Assembly (NCBI GenBank): GCA_050699435.1
Contig: JBOHGM010000010.1
Coordinates: 1-64,000, forward strand
DNA: 64,000 bases
Reading direction: 5' to 3'
DNA from: GCA-003244245 sp050699435
Lineage (GTDB): Bacteria; Actinomycetota; Actinomycetes; Mycobacteriales; Pseudonocardiaceae
Shown one piece after another: positions 8,084 to 16,853 of the stretch; the stretch's first letter is position 1, and every line of letters starts with the position of its first letter. Both the position numbers and the translations under genes were made by a program. The notes under the pieces are model-generated. The model had not been told where the DNA came from. It did no database searches and saw only the letters and a list, made by a program, of their open reading frames with translations.

Positions 8084-9291
8084 ACCCCTACCTGGTCGGG
8101 CTGGATCTGACCGGGCGCCGGGTGGTCGTCGTCGGCGCCGGAACGGTGGCACAGCGCCGACTACCGCGGCTGGTCGCCGCAGGTGCCGATATACTGCTCA
8201 TCGCTCCCGAGGCAACTCCCGCGGTGGAGGCGATGGCCACCGCGGGGGAGTTGCACTGGCAGGTGCGCGGCTATACCGACGGCGACCTCGACGGTGCCTG
8301 GTACGCGCTGGCCTGCACATCCCAGCCGGCTGTGAACGCCGCGGTGGCCGACGAGGCGGCGCGGCGGCGGGTGTTCTGCGTGCGTGCCGACGATGCGACC
8401 GGCGGCACCGCCGTCACCGCAGCCACCGGCCGGCATGAAGGTCTGCTCATCGGGGTGCTCGCCGGACGCCGCCCGCGCCGCTCCGCAGCCGTACGAGACG
8501 CGCTGGTCGAGGCGCTGCGCACCGGCGTGGTGGACGACGCACCGGATGCCGACGACGACACACCCGCGCCGGGCGTCGCGCTGGTCGGTGCGGGCCCGGG
8601 CGACCCCGACCTGATCACCGTGCGGGGCCGCCGGCTGCTCGCCCGGGCCGACGTCGTGGTAGCCGACCGGCTGGCCCCTCGGGAACTGCTGGACGAACTG
8701 GGTGCGCACGTCACGGTGATCGACGCCGCCAAGGTGCCCTACGGCCGCGCGATGGCCCAGGAGCAGATCAACGCCACCCTCGTCGAGCACGCCAGGGCCG
8801 GCCGGTTCGTCGTGCGGCTCAAAGGTGGTGACCCCTACGTCTTCGGGCGAGGCTTCGAGGAGGTGCTGGCCTGCGCGGCCGCCGGGGTGCCGGTGACCGT
8901 GGTGCCCGGCATCTCCAGCGCCATCTCGGTCCCCGCCGCGGCGGGGATCCCGGTCACGCACCGTGGCGTGACCCACGAGTTCGTCGTGGTGTCAGGTCAT
9001 GTTGCCCCGGACCATCCCGCCTCGCTGGTCGACTGGCCCGCGCTCGGGCGGCTGCGCGGCACCCTGGTGCTGCTCATGGCGGTCGAGCGGATCGGCGCCT
9101 TCGCCGACGCACTGATCACCCACGGCAGGCCCCCGGACACCCCGGTCGCCGTGGTCGCCGACGGCACCCTGCGCAGCCAGCGCGCGGTGCACTCCACGTT
9201 GGACGCGGTGGCCGCGGACGTCGCCGCTGGCGGCATCCGCCCGCCCGCGATCGTGGTCATCGGAAAAGTCGTGGCGCTGCGCGCCCCGTGA
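8080..9291 (+). CDS. cysG: CysG-like precorrin-2 dehydrogenase/SUMT fusion
   Basis: 403-residue two-part enzyme. The first 150 or so residues are the precorrin-2 dehydrogenase/sirohydrochlorin ferrochelatase domain (NAD-binding VVVVGAGTVAQRRL). From about residue 165 it is a SUMT domain (LVGAGPGDPDLITVRG, RLKGGDPYVFGRG, VVPGISSAISVPAAAGIPVT). The fusion can make sirohaem from uroporphyrinogen III. GTG at 8080 overlaps the cobH stop. The TGA at 9289-9291 lies inside a hairpin shared with the convergent RIO-kinase gene. Confidence 0.88.
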   Translation: MNPYLVGLDLTGRRVVVVGAGTVAQRRLPRLVAAGADILLIAPEATPAVEAMATAGELHWQVRGYTDGDLDGAWYALACTSQPAVNAAVADEAARRRVFCVRADDATGGTAVTAATGRHEGLLIGVLAGRRPRRSAAVRDALVEALRTGVVDDAPDADDDTPAPGVALVGAGPGDPDLITVRGRRLLARADVVVADRLAPRELLDELGAHVTVIDAAKVPYGRAMAQEQINATLVEHARAGRFVVRLKGGDPYVFGRGFEEVLACAAAGVPVTVVPGISSAISVPAAAGIPVTHRGVTHEFVVVSGHVAPDHPASLVDWPALGRLRGTLVLLMAVERIGAFADALITHGRPPDTPVAVVADGTLRSQRAVHSTLDAVAADVAAGGIRPPAIVVIGKVVALRAP

Positions 9292-9330
9292 GTGGGTAAC
9301 AGTGTTCCAGCACTCAACGCCACTCACGGG
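9285..9330. terminator. bidirectional hairpin covering two stop codons
   Basis: Arms CCCGTGAGTGG (9285-9295) and CCACTCACGGG (9320-9330) pair perfectly; an inner AGTG/CACT adds four more pairs. The hairpin covers the stop of the CysG-like gene and the stop of the convergent RIO-type kinase, so it can end transcription from both sides. The right arm (CACTCAACGCCACTCACGGG) recurs almost unchanged in the hairpin at 23060-23103. Confidence 0.8.
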
Positions 9331-10228
9331 CTATCCACAAGGCTCCGGCGTCGGCGACCTCCTGGGGCAGCCCGCGGGCGGTGAACCAGTCGGTCACGAT
9401 CCGCACGTCCCGGGCCAGGAACGCAGGTCCCTGCGGATTGGCCACGATATCCACCACCTGCGGCAGGTCGATGAGCACCAGCCGCCCGCGGTGCACCAGC
9501 AGGTTGAACGGGGAGAGGTCGCCATGGGCCAGGCCCTCGCCGGTGAGCACCAGCAGTGCGTCGACGAGCTGATCCCACAGCGCCCGCAGTTGCGCCGGAC
9601 CGGGTCGCAGCTGCGCCAGCCGCGGTGCCGCTTGTCCGTCCTCCTCATCGAGATACTCCAGCAGCAGCTCGGTGCCGTGCAGCTGCACCGGATAGGGCAC
9701 CGGAGCGCCGAGCTGCCAGAGCCTGCCCAGCGCGGCGAACTCCGCCGCCGCCCACTGCCCGGACAGCAGGTCCCGGCCGAAGGCGGTGCGCCTGGCCATT
9801 GCCCTGGTCTCCCGGGAGCGGCGTACCCGTCGTCCTTCGGTATAGGCGGCGTCCCGGTGGAACATTCGGTGCTCCGCGGTGCGGTAGCGCTTGGCGGCGA
9901 GCAGACAGGACCGGGAGGTCCCGGGCACCGCCCGCGCCAGCAGGTGCACGTCGGCTTCCTTGCCGGTCTTGAGCAGGCCGCGTTCGGTGTCGACCGCGGC
10001 GAGCTCGGTGACCAGCCAGTCCGGCTGGGGCGCGGGGCCGTGTTGCCCCACGTCCCAGGTCGACCACCGGTCCCCGGCAACCGGGCCGTCGTCGGGCGGG
10101 GGAGCACTGGGGATGCGCTGGGGTGAGCTGGGTAGGTCGTCGTCATCGTCGAAGCGGCGTCGTCCCCGCCGCGACGGGGTCTCATCGAAGCGGCCGCGCC
10201 GCCCGGGCAGCCGGTCATGCTGCGACAC
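9314..10228 (-). CDS. RIO1-type serine kinase
   Basis: 304-residue atypical protein kinase of the RIO1 family. GKEADVHLL is the glycine-loop region, HGDLSPFNLLV near the C terminus is the catalytic loop (Asp base, Asn metal ligand), and LIDLPQ is the metal-binding loop. The first 50 residues are Arg/Asp-rich and low complexity. GTG 10228 follows GGAG; the frame is open further but without family match. RIO kinases in archaea and eukaryotes act on pre-ribosomes; the bacterial role is not established. Location beside proS and the ribosome maturation genes is compatible with such a role. Confidence 0.82.
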   Translation of the reverse strand: MSQHDRLPGRRGRFDETPSRRGRRRFDDDDDLPSSPQRIPSAPPPDDGPVAGDRWSTWDVGQHGPAPQPDWLVTELAAVDTERGLLKTGKEADVHLLARAVPGTSRSCLLAAKRYRTAEHRMFHRDAAYTEGRRVRRSRETRAMARRTAFGRDLLSGQWAAAEFAALGRLWQLGAPVPYPVQLHGTELLLEYLDEEDGQAAPRLAQLRPGPAQLRALWDQLVDALLVLTGEGLAHGDLSPFNLLVHRGRLVLIDLPQVVDIVANPQGPAFLARDVRIVTDWFTARGLPQEVADAGALWIAREWR

Positions 10229-10560
10229 TGGAAGGTCTCCTCGGGGTGGTGCCACCCCGGGAGAAAGCTCAGACGGGGTAGCGGGAGTGCAGGGTCGGGA
10301 TGCGCTGCACAGCACCGACAGCCATGTGCCGCCGCCTCCTCCCATTCCGCCCGCATGGCGGGCACCTGCCGTCCTCGGGTGCAGCGTGGCCCGCCCCGCT
10401 GGTGGTCGGCAACCGATTTAGGGCACCGACATCGCCGACAACGACGTGCTCAACCAGCTTGTCGAGCTGACGGTAACCGGGAGGACCGGCCCGCCGGGGT
10501 CCCGATACGCTGCGAGCACTGCACACCCTTGACGACCCCTGCCCGAGGAGTTCCCCAAGC
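10229..10560. promoter_or_regulatory. divergent regulatory region of RIO kinase and proS
   Basis: This region separates two divergent genes. A TACGCT box (10507-10512) is a possible -10 for proS, and GAGGAG ends about ten bases before the proS ATG. I looked for T-box-like leader features and found none I could support. The rest shows no gene-like frame. Confidence 0.35.
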
Positions 10561-12309
10561 ATGATCACCAGGTTGTCGACGCTGTTCCTGCGCACCCTGC
10601 GCGAGGACCCGGCGGACGCCGAGGTGCCCAGCCACAAGTTGCTGGTGCGCGCTGGTTACGTCCGCCGCGTCGCCCCGGGGATCTACTCCTGGCTGCCGCT
10701 TGGTCTGCGGGTGCTGCGCAACATCGAGGCTGTGGTGCGCGAGGAGATGGACGCGATCGGCGCGCAGGAGATCCAGTTCCCCGCGCTGCTTCCCCGGGAG
10801 CCCTACGAGGCCACCGGCCGCTGGACCGAGTACGGCGGAAACCTGTTCCGGCTCAAGGACCGCAAGGGCGCCGACTACCTGCTCGGCCCCACCCACGAGG
10901 AGCTGTTCACGCTCACCGTCAAGGGGGAGTTCAGCTCCTACAAGGATTACCCGGTGATCCTCTATCAGGTGCAGAACAAGTACCGGGACGAGGAGCGCCC
11001 GCGGGCCGGGATCCTGCGCGGCCGGGAGTTCCTGATGAAGGACTCGTACTCCTTCGACCTCGACGACGAGGGGCTCGCGGAGTCCTACCGGCGCCACCGC
11101 GAGGCCTACGTCAAGATCTTCGACCGGCTCGGGCTGCGCTATATGATCGTGTCGGCGATGTCCGGCGCGATGGGCGGGTCGGCCAGCGAGGAGTTCCTCG
11201 CCGAATCCGAGACCGGTGAGGACACCTTCGTGCGCTGTCTCGAGTCCGGATACGCGGCCAACGTCGAGGCGGTGATCATCCCCGCGCCCCCGGAGCCGGC
11301 CCGCCAAGACCGGCCCGAGGCCCAGATACTGCACACCCCGGACACCCCGACCATCGACACGCTCGTCGAGCACCTCAACGCAGCGGGACTGGGGCGAACC
11401 TTCACTGCGGCGGACACCCTGAAGAACGTCATGGTCAAGACCCGGCAGCCGGGTGCACAAGAGTGGGAGCTGCTCGGCGTCGGCGTCCCCGGTGACCGCG
11501 AGGTCGACATGAAACGGCTGGCGGCCTCGCTGGACCCGGCCGACGTGGCGCTGCTGGACGAGACGGACTTCGCCGCGCACCCGTTCCTGACCAAGGGCTA
11601 CATCGGCCCCGGCGCGCTCCGCGAGAACGGCGTGCGCTACCTCGTGGATCCCCGGGTGGTGCGTGGGACCGCCTGGGCCACCGGCGCCGACCAACCCGAC
11701 CACCACGTCGTCGACCTGGTGTGCGGGCGTGACTTCACCCCGGACGGCACCATCGAGGCCGCCGAGATACGCGCGGGCGACCCCTCCCCGGACGGGGCGG
11801 GCACCCTGGTCGCAGCCCGCGGCATCGAGATCGGGCACATCTTCCAGCTGGGCCGCAAGTACACCGACGCCTTCGGGCTGGACGCGCTGGGACCGGACAG
11901 CAAGCCGATCCGGATCACCATGGGCTCCTACGGGATCGGCGTCTCCCGGCTGGTCGGCGCGATCGCCGAGCAGAGCCACGATGAGCACGGGCTGGTCTGG
12001 CCCCGCGAGGTCGCCCCGGCCGACGTGCACGTGGTGGTCGCGGGCAAGTCCGAGGAGATCCGGGCGGCCGGTGCGAAGCTGGCCGGCGAACTGGACGCGT
12101 CCGGCCTACGAGTGCTGCTCGACGACCGCCCTGCCACCCCGGGCGTGAAGTTCGCCGACGCCGAGCTGATCGGCGTGCCGACCATCCTCGTGGTGGGCCG
12201 AGGGCTGGCGTCCGGTGTCGTGGAGGTCAAGGACCGGGCCACCGCGGAGCGCACCGAGGTCCCGGTGGACAGCGTCGTGGCGCACCTGCAGGAGCTGTGC
12301 CACAAGTAA
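10561..12309 (+). CDS. proS: prolyl-tRNA synthetase
   Basis: Class II synthetase that charges tRNA-Pro; 582 residues, the usual bacterial length. GPTHEELFT (class II motif 2 region) and RPRAGILRGREFLMKDSYSF are present, the central insertion (editing) domain spans roughly residues 220-380, and the anticodon-binding domain (VVVAGKSEEIRAAG onward) closes the protein. The start ATG follows GAGGAG. It is followed by the convergent yjbQ-like gene. Confidence 0.97.
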   Translation: MITRLSTLFLRTLREDPADAEVPSHKLLVRAGYVRRVAPGIYSWLPLGLRVLRNIEAVVREEMDAIGAQEIQFPALLPREPYEATGRWTEYGGNLFRLKDRKGADYLLGPTHEELFTLTVKGEFSSYKDYPVILYQVQNKYRDEERPRAGILRGREFLMKDSYSFDLDDEGLAESYRRHREAYVKIFDRLGLRYMIVSAMSGAMGGSASEEFLAESETGEDTFVRCLESGYAANVEAVIIPAPPEPARQDRPEAQILHTPDTPTIDTLVEHLNAAGLGRTFTAADTLKNVMVKTRQPGAQEWELLGVGVPGDREVDMKRLAASLDPADVALLDETDFAAHPFLTKGYIGPGALRENGVRYLVDPRVVRGTAWATGADQPDHHVVDLVCGRDFTPDGTIEAAEIRAGDPSPDGAGTLVAARGIEIGHIFQLGRKYTDAFGLDALGPDSKPIRITMGSYGIGVSRLVGAIAEQSHDEHGLVWPREVAPADVHVVVAGKSEEIRAAGAKLAGELDASGLRVLLDDRPATPGVKFADAELIGVPTILVVGRGLASGVVEVKDRATAERTEVPVDSVVAHLQELCHK

Positions 12310-12402
12310 GGATCTCGTCTGCTATCTGCCCTCGAGCGGGCTGGCGTCGCGCTGCAACAAAGAGTAGGATTCTGCAACTCGGTAATCATCGCGCATGAGC
12401 CG

Positions 12403-12813
12403 TCAACCTGAAAGGTAGCTCAGCCGCACGGTGCGCACCGGGTTGTCGCCGTTGGTGTCCACCAGGCAGATCGACTGCCAGGTGCCCAGCGCGAGTCGGC
12501 GGTCGAGCACCGGGACACTGGCGTAGGGTGGCAGCAGCGCGGGCAGCACATGGTGCCTGCCATGCCCGGGGGAGCCGTGTTGGTGCCGCCACCGGTCGTC
12601 GGCGGGCAGCAGCTCACGCAGCACGGCGAGCAGGTCGGTATCGCTGCCCGCCCCGGTCTCGATCACCGCCAGGCCGGCGGTCGCATGCGGCACCCACACG
12701 TGCAGCAGCCCATCGCCTGCGCCGGCCCGGTCGAGGAATGCGCGACAGTCCGCAGTGAGGTCGTACACCTGCTCCTGCGAGCCGGTTTCGATCCGGAGTT
12801 CCTCGGTGTGCAC
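12403..12813 (-). CDS. YjbQ-family (UPF0047) protein
   Basis: 136 residues of the secondary thiamine-phosphate synthase/YjbQ family. HVWVPHATAGLAVIE carries the conserved histidine, HHVLPALLPPYASVPVLDRRLALGTWQSICLVD holds the rest of the signature (split here: LALGTWQSICLVD is the end block). GTG at 12813 has no ribosome site but a TACTGT box 7 bases before it, so it is probably leaderless. Biochemical role is uncertain; E. coli YjbQ has weak thiamine-phosphate synthase activity. Confidence 0.8.
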   Translation of the reverse strand: MHTEELRIETGSQEQVYDLTADCRAFLDRAGAGDGLLHVWVPHATAGLAVIETGAGSDTDLLAVLRELLPADDRWRHQHGSPGHGRHHVLPALLPPYASVPVLDRRLALGTWQSICLVDTNGDNPVRTVRLSYLSG

Positions 12814-12820
12814 GACCGTG

Positions 12821-12826
12821 ACAGTA
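12821..12826 (-). promoter_or_regulatory. -10 box of leaderless yjbQ-like gene
   Basis: Reads TACTGT on the minus strand, 7 bases before the GTG at 12813, where no ribosome site is present. Confidence 0.55.
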
Positions 12827-12873
12827 GCCGCACCGGGAGAACCCGTGCGGTGGCAGCGCGCCACCCTAGGCTT

Positions 12874-12879
12874 TACGGT
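12874..12879 (+). promoter_or_regulatory. -10 box of leaderless membrane-protein gene
   Basis: TACGGT lies 8 bases before the GTG at 12888. Another candidate, TAGGCT, lies at 12867-12872. The divergent yjbQ-like promoter is only 50 bases away. Confidence 0.5.
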
Positions 12880-12887
12880 GGTACCCC

Positions 12888-13622
12888 GTGCCTGATCCCG
12901 ACCGCAGGAGCGCGGAGTCCAGACCCGATCTGGCCGACGAGCTGTTCGGTGGATCCGGTGACCCGGCGGCCACTGGTCCGATCCGCGCAGCTGTCGAGCA
13001 CCCGGTCCGGCGTCATCTGGACGGCGGAAAGGTGCAGGCGGCCCATCGTCGGTCCCCGCGTCGGCGGCCCGGACGTGGCGCGGTAGCCGCGGTCGTGCTG
13101 GTTGTCGTCGCGCTGGCGGTGGCTGGACTGTGGGCCGGGTCCGGGCCCGATGTCATCGCGGGCCGGGCGATCCCGGGCAGTCCGGCCCCGCTGGCGCGGG
13201 AGGTTTCCGGCGTTGACCTCGCCGAGCGAGCCACTCGGACCGACATCGACTGCGCCGCACACTCCTACGGCCGAGTACAACAGTTCCTGGCCGCCAACCC
13301 GTGCATCTCGCTGCGGCGCGCCCTCTACACCGGCACCAGCGCGGGCGAACCCGTGGTGGTTGCGGTGGCTACCGTGGTGATGGCGTCCGAAGCGAAGGCC
13401 GCCGACCTGCAGGCGCTCGCCGAGGTGAACGGCACCGGCAACGTCTCGGACCTGTTGCGAGAAGGCGTGACCGTCGAGGGTGCCCCGGCACGCCTGCGCG
13501 AGGCGAGCTACGCCGCGCAGCGTCGCGGGCCGGTGCTGGTCATCGTCGAAGCGGCCGCCGTCTCCGGTGCCGGGCGCTCGCTCGACCCGCTGGCCGAGGC
13601 TGCCCTCGCGCTGGGCGGCTGA
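12888..13622 (+). CDS. single-pass membrane protein, unknown function
   Basis: 244 residues. A basic, Arg-rich N-terminal part is followed by one membrane segment at about residues 63-82 (AVAAVVLVVVALAVAGLWAG), so the C-terminal 160 residues should face outside. The outer part contains two cysteines (DCAAHSYG and NPCISL) that could form a disulfide. GTG at 12888 is probably leaderless. No family I can name; unknown proteins of this type sit beside proS in related genomes. Confidence 0.65.
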   Translation: MPDPDRRSAESRPDLADELFGGSGDPAATGPIRAAVEHPVRRHLDGGKVQAAHRRSPRRRPGRGAVAAVVLVVVALAVAGLWAGSGPDVIAGRAIPGSPAPLAREVSGVDLAERATRTDIDCAAHSYGRVQQFLAANPCISLRRALYTGTSAGEPVVVAVATVVMASEAKAADLQALAEVNGTGNVSDLLREGVTVEGAPARLREASYAAQRRGPVLVIVEAAAVSGAGRSLDPLAEAALALGG

Positions 13623-13641
13623 ACCTGCGCGGACGAGCGCT

Positions 13642-14079
13642 TCAGGGCGCGCCGGGGAACGGCACCGTGAGGGGGTCGCTATGGGCGGCCGCGCGCCAGC
13701 GAGCCGCCTGTACCGCTGCCCCGGTGAGCGCGTCCAGCGCCGCCCTCCGCAGGCCTGGCTCGGCCGGGCTGCGTTCGATGACTGAGCGCCACCCCGCGGC
13801 GGCGTCGGTCTCAACGGTGATCGCTAGTCGCAGCGCGGAAGCGGCATCGGTGACCGGTCGTGGGATGAGGTAGCCCGGCTCGGCAGGCACCGGCTGGGTG
13901 CCCGCGTCGAGCAGCATCCGTTCGGTGGCGTCGCGACGGGCCCGGTGTGCGGCCGCCGTCTCGGCGAGCTGCTCGGCCAGCGGGTCCGCGAGGAACGCCC
14001 CGACCAGGCCGTAGGCCCACACCGCGGCATGCTCGGCGGCCAAGGCGGATTGCAGCGCGTCCACCGGTAGCCGGTTCAT
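13642..14079 (-). CDS. ferritin-like DUF4439 protein
   Basis: 145-residue, almost all-helical protein resembling the DUF4439 ferritin-like family (the Rv2844 position next to proS in mycobacteria). It starts MNRLPVDALQSALAAEHAAVWAYG, where the Glu and His of AAEHAAVWAYG are typical of ferritin-like bundles. ATG 14079 overlaps the upstream lipoprotein stop (ATGA). Metal binding is inferred from the fold only. Confidence 0.7.
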   Translation of the reverse strand: MNRLPVDALQSALAAEHAAVWAYGLVGAFLADPLAEQLAETAAAHRARRDATERMLLDAGTQPVPAEPGYLIPRPVTDAASALRLAITVETDAAAGWRSVIERSPAEPGLRRAALDALTGAAVQAARWRAAAHSDPLTVPFPGAP

Positions 14080-14591
14080 GGCAGCACCGCCGCATGGCTC
14101 GCGCAGCAGGCTGCCACTGAGGCCAGCAACGCCGCCCGGTATCCGGGCAGCGAGGCGACCAGTACGGCGGCCTCCTCTTGCGCGGCCCGGACCGCATCAG
14201 CAAGGGCGTCTCGCGCGCTGGCCTGATCTGCAGCGGCGGGGACGGGGGCTGGTGGGACAGAGCTATTCGTCGGGCTCGGGCTGGGCCGAACCCGACGCAG
14301 TTCGGCGCGCAGCGCAGCGGCATGCGCCTGCCGGTCCGCGGCAAGTGCCCCGGCGGCGGCCGCCAGCCCCGCATGTGCGTTTGTCACCGCCGTGGCCAAG
14401 GCCGCATCAGACTCCGCGCGCTGGGCCGGTAGCTCCAGCGGATCCGGTTTCTCGGGGGCCGCCGGCGCCGATGGGGTGCACCCGGCCAGCGCCGTCGGGC
14501 CAATCACGAGCAGCGCGCCGGTAGCCGCCCCGGCTGCGAGCACGATGCGGCGGCTACGGCGAGGTTCGGTCACGGTCTGTCGTCCTGTCAT
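14076..14591 (-). CDS. putative lipoprotein
   Basis: 171 residues. An RRSRR stretch precedes a hydrophobic segment ending in the lipobox LAGC, so it is an exported lipoprotein, possibly by the Tat route. The mature part is Ala-rich and helical with a Pro/Ser linker in the middle. It is translationally coupled to the DUF4439 gene; the pair matches the two-gene block between proS and rimP in mycobacteria. Confidence 0.7.
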   Translation of the reverse strand: MTGRQTVTEPRRSRRIVLAAGAATGALLVIGPTALAGCTPSAPAAPEKPDPLELPAQRAESDAALATAVTNAHAGLAAAAGALAADRQAHAAALRAELRRVRPSPSPTNSSVPPAPVPAAADQASARDALADAVRAAQEEAAVLVASLPGYRAALLASVAACCASHAAVLP

Positions 14592-14728
14592 CCACGGGTC
14601 AGCCTACGGACCACGTCCTGATCAACTTGGCGCAGGGGGTGCCCGCGACGCGATACCCTGGGTAATCCCGACGAGGGCGCCAATGCACTGGTTCCGCCCC
14701 ATCGCACGGTAACCCTGAGGAGGCCACG

Positions 14729-15298
14729 GTGACTGCCCAGTCCGCGAACCCCGGCTCAGCACTCGAGCCGGTGGTCCGCGACGCGATGCAGGGGACCGGG
14801 TTCGAGCTGGAGGGCCTGGAAGAGGTGCGGCCGGGCAGACGCAGGCTGGTCCGGGTGACTATCGATGCGGATGCAGGCGTCGGGCTGGACGACATCGCCA
14901 CGGTGAGCCGCGCAGTGGCCCTTGCGCTGGATGCGCGAGACGACCTGCTCGCCGGGCCCTACACACTCGAGGTCACCTCGCCCGGCGTGGACCGGCCGCT
15001 CACCCAGCCCCGGCACTGGCGGCGAAACCGGTTGCGGCTGGTTCGGGCCACGCACGTGGACGAGGGGGAGCTGGTGGGACGGGTCGGCGACTGCGACGAC
15101 GAGGGCGTCACGCTGCTGGTCTCGGGAATCCTGCGCCGGGTGCGCTACGCGAAGCTCGACCGCGCGGTGGTGGAAGTGGAGTTCCGCCAGCCACCACCCG
15201 CCGACCTCGCCGTGCTCGAAGAGGCTGCACAGCCGGACAGCACTGCGCAGGACCTGACTGGGCAGGGCCTGACAGGGCAGGACTTGGAGGAACGGTGA
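14729..15298 (+). CDS. rimP: ribosome maturation factor RimP
   Basis: 189-residue factor for 30S subunit maturation. ELEGLEEVRPGRRRLVRVTID starts the N-terminal domain, LEVTSPGVDRPLT is the family signature, and the C-terminal Sm-like domain follows. GTG 14729 follows a strong GAGGAGG. The C-terminal tail includes a short duplicated stretch (LTGQGLTGQ). The stop overlaps the nusA start as GTGA. Confidence 0.92.
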   Translation: MTAQSANPGSALEPVVRDAMQGTGFELEGLEEVRPGRRRLVRVTIDADAGVGLDDIATVSRAVALALDARDDLLAGPYTLEVTSPGVDRPLTQPRHWRRNRLRLVRATHVDEGELVGRVGDCDDEGVTLLVSGILRRVRYAKLDRAVVEVEFRQPPPADLAVLEEAAQPDSTAQDLTGQGLTGQDLEER

Positions 15299-16341
15299 AC
15301 GTCGACATCGCCGCGCTGCGCGCGATTGAGCGGGACAAGGACATCTCCTTCGAGACGGTACTCGAGGCCATCGAGACGGCGCTGCTTACCGCGTACAGGC
15401 ACACCGACGGGCATCAGCCGCATGCGCGGATCGACATCGACCGCAAGACCGGCGTCGTCCGGGTGCTGGCGCGGGAACTCGACGCCGATGGCACTATTGC
15501 CCGGGAGTGGGATGATACCCCCGAGGGGTTCGGCCGCATCGCGGCCACCACCGCCCGCCAGGTCATCCTCCAGCGGCTGCGCGACGCAGAGCATGAGCGC
15601 ACCTTCGGCGAGTTCTCCGCGAAGGAGGGCGAGATCGTCGCCGGCGTGGTGCAGCGGGACGCGCGCGCAAACGCCCGTGGCGTGGTGGTGGTCCAGATCG
15701 GTGAGACGGAGGGCGTGATCCCGCCGGTGGAGCAGGCGCCGGGGGAGACCTACCGGCACGGCGAGCGGATCAAGTGCTATGTGGTCGGCGTGTCCCGGGG
15801 AATGCGTGGTCCGCAGATCACGTTGTCGCGCACGCACCCCAACCTGGTCCGCAGACTCTTCGCGCTGGAGGTTCCGGAGATCGCGGACGGCACCGTGGAG
15901 ATTCCGGCGGTGGCCAGGGAGGCTGGGCACCGGTCCAAGATCGCGGTGCGGTCGAATGTCGCGGGAGTCAATGCCAAAGGCGCCTGTATCGGCCCGATGG
16001 GTCAGCGGGTTCGTAACGTGATGAGCGAATTGGGCGGGGAGAAGATCGACATCATCGACCACTCGGAGGATCCTGCCCGGTTCGTGGGCAACGCGCTGTC
16101 CCCAGCCAAGGTAGTCTCGGTGCACGTGGTCGATGCGCGGGCGAAGACCGCCCGGGTGGTCGTTCCCGATTTCCAGCTCTCGCTGGCGATCGGCAAGGAA
16201 GGTCAGAACGCCCGGCTGGCGGCTCGGCTGACCGGATGGAAGATCGACATCCGCAGCGATGCGGAGCCGACGCCCGCAACGCCCCGTACCGAGGTGCCGG
16301 TGACCAATGCCGGTTCCCCACCGGCTACCGGCGCGCGCTAG
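15295..16341 (+). CDS. nusA: transcription termination/antitermination factor NusA
   Basis: 348 residues: N-terminal RNA-polymerase-binding domain, S1 domain (GEIVAGVVQRDARANARG), and two KH domains (GACIGPMGQRVRNV and LAIGKEGQNARLAARLTGW). It lacks the C-terminal acidic repeats of E. coli NusA, as is normal for actinobacteria. GTG 15295 overlaps the rimP stop. Part of the rimP-nusA-ylxR-infB operon. Confidence 0.96.
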   Translation: MNVDIAALRAIERDKDISFETVLEAIETALLTAYRHTDGHQPHARIDIDRKTGVVRVLARELDADGTIAREWDDTPEGFGRIAATTARQVILQRLRDAEHERTFGEFSAKEGEIVAGVVQRDARANARGVVVVQIGETEGVIPPVEQAPGETYRHGERIKCYVVGVSRGMRGPQITLSRTHPNLVRRLFALEVPEIADGTVEIPAVAREAGHRSKIAVRSNVAGVNAKGACIGPMGQRVRNVMSELGGEKIDIIDHSEDPARFVGNALSPAKVVSVHVVDARAKTARVVVPDFQLSLAIGKEGQNARLAARLTGWKIDIRSDAEPTPATPRTEVPVTNAGSPPATGAR

Positions 16342-16348
16342 AATCGTG

Positions 16349-16777
16349 ATGGCCCGCTGTCGGGGGACGGTCCACTTGTGCCCGGATGAGGTCCGACGAC
16401 GCCGCCGAGAGCGGCGCGCCGATCCCGTTCGGACCTGCGTGGGGTGCCGGACCCGGACGGCGGCTTCCGGACTGCTACGCGTGGTGGCGGTGAACGGGAT
16501 CTTGGTCCCGGACCCGCGGCGTCGGCATCCCGGCCGGGGCGCGTGGTTGCACCCCGATACCGGGTGTCTCCGCCTCGCCGAGCGGCGCCGGGCTTTCTCG
16601 CGAGCACTGCGCTTCGCGGGAACGCTCGACAGCGTCGCGGTGCACATTTTCCTCTCTCAGCAGGACGGAGATGCCATCGGTCCCCGGTTCGCCGTGGACA
16701 CACCCGACTCCCGGAACCGTCCGGGTGCCTGGTCAACCCAGAGAGCAGGTCGATCCGACATGTACCCGCAGCCGTGA
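16349..16777 (+). CDS. ylxR: YlxR-family RNA-binding protein
   Basis: About 142 residues. PVRTCVGCR followed by GRGAWLHPDTGCLRLAERRRAF is the YlxR (DUF448) core. The N-terminal 30 residues are very basic. The 40-residue extension after the core is poorly conserved. ATG 16349 starts 8 bases after the nusA stop, though later starts are possible. YlxR lies between nusA and infB in most bacteria. Confidence 0.85.
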   Translation: MARCRGTVHLCPDEVRRRRRERRADPVRTCVGCRTRTAASGLLRVVAVNGILVPDPRRRHPGRGAWLHPDTGCLRLAERRRAFSRALRFAGTLDSVAVHIFLSQQDGDAIGPRFAVDTPDSRNRPGAWSTQRAGRSDMYPQP

Positions 16778-16853
16778 AGTCCTGACCGCCATGGACATGC
16801 GCTAAGACCGGGGTCGAGCGGGATTGCCGCCGGCTCCACCAGTGAGGAGAGCA

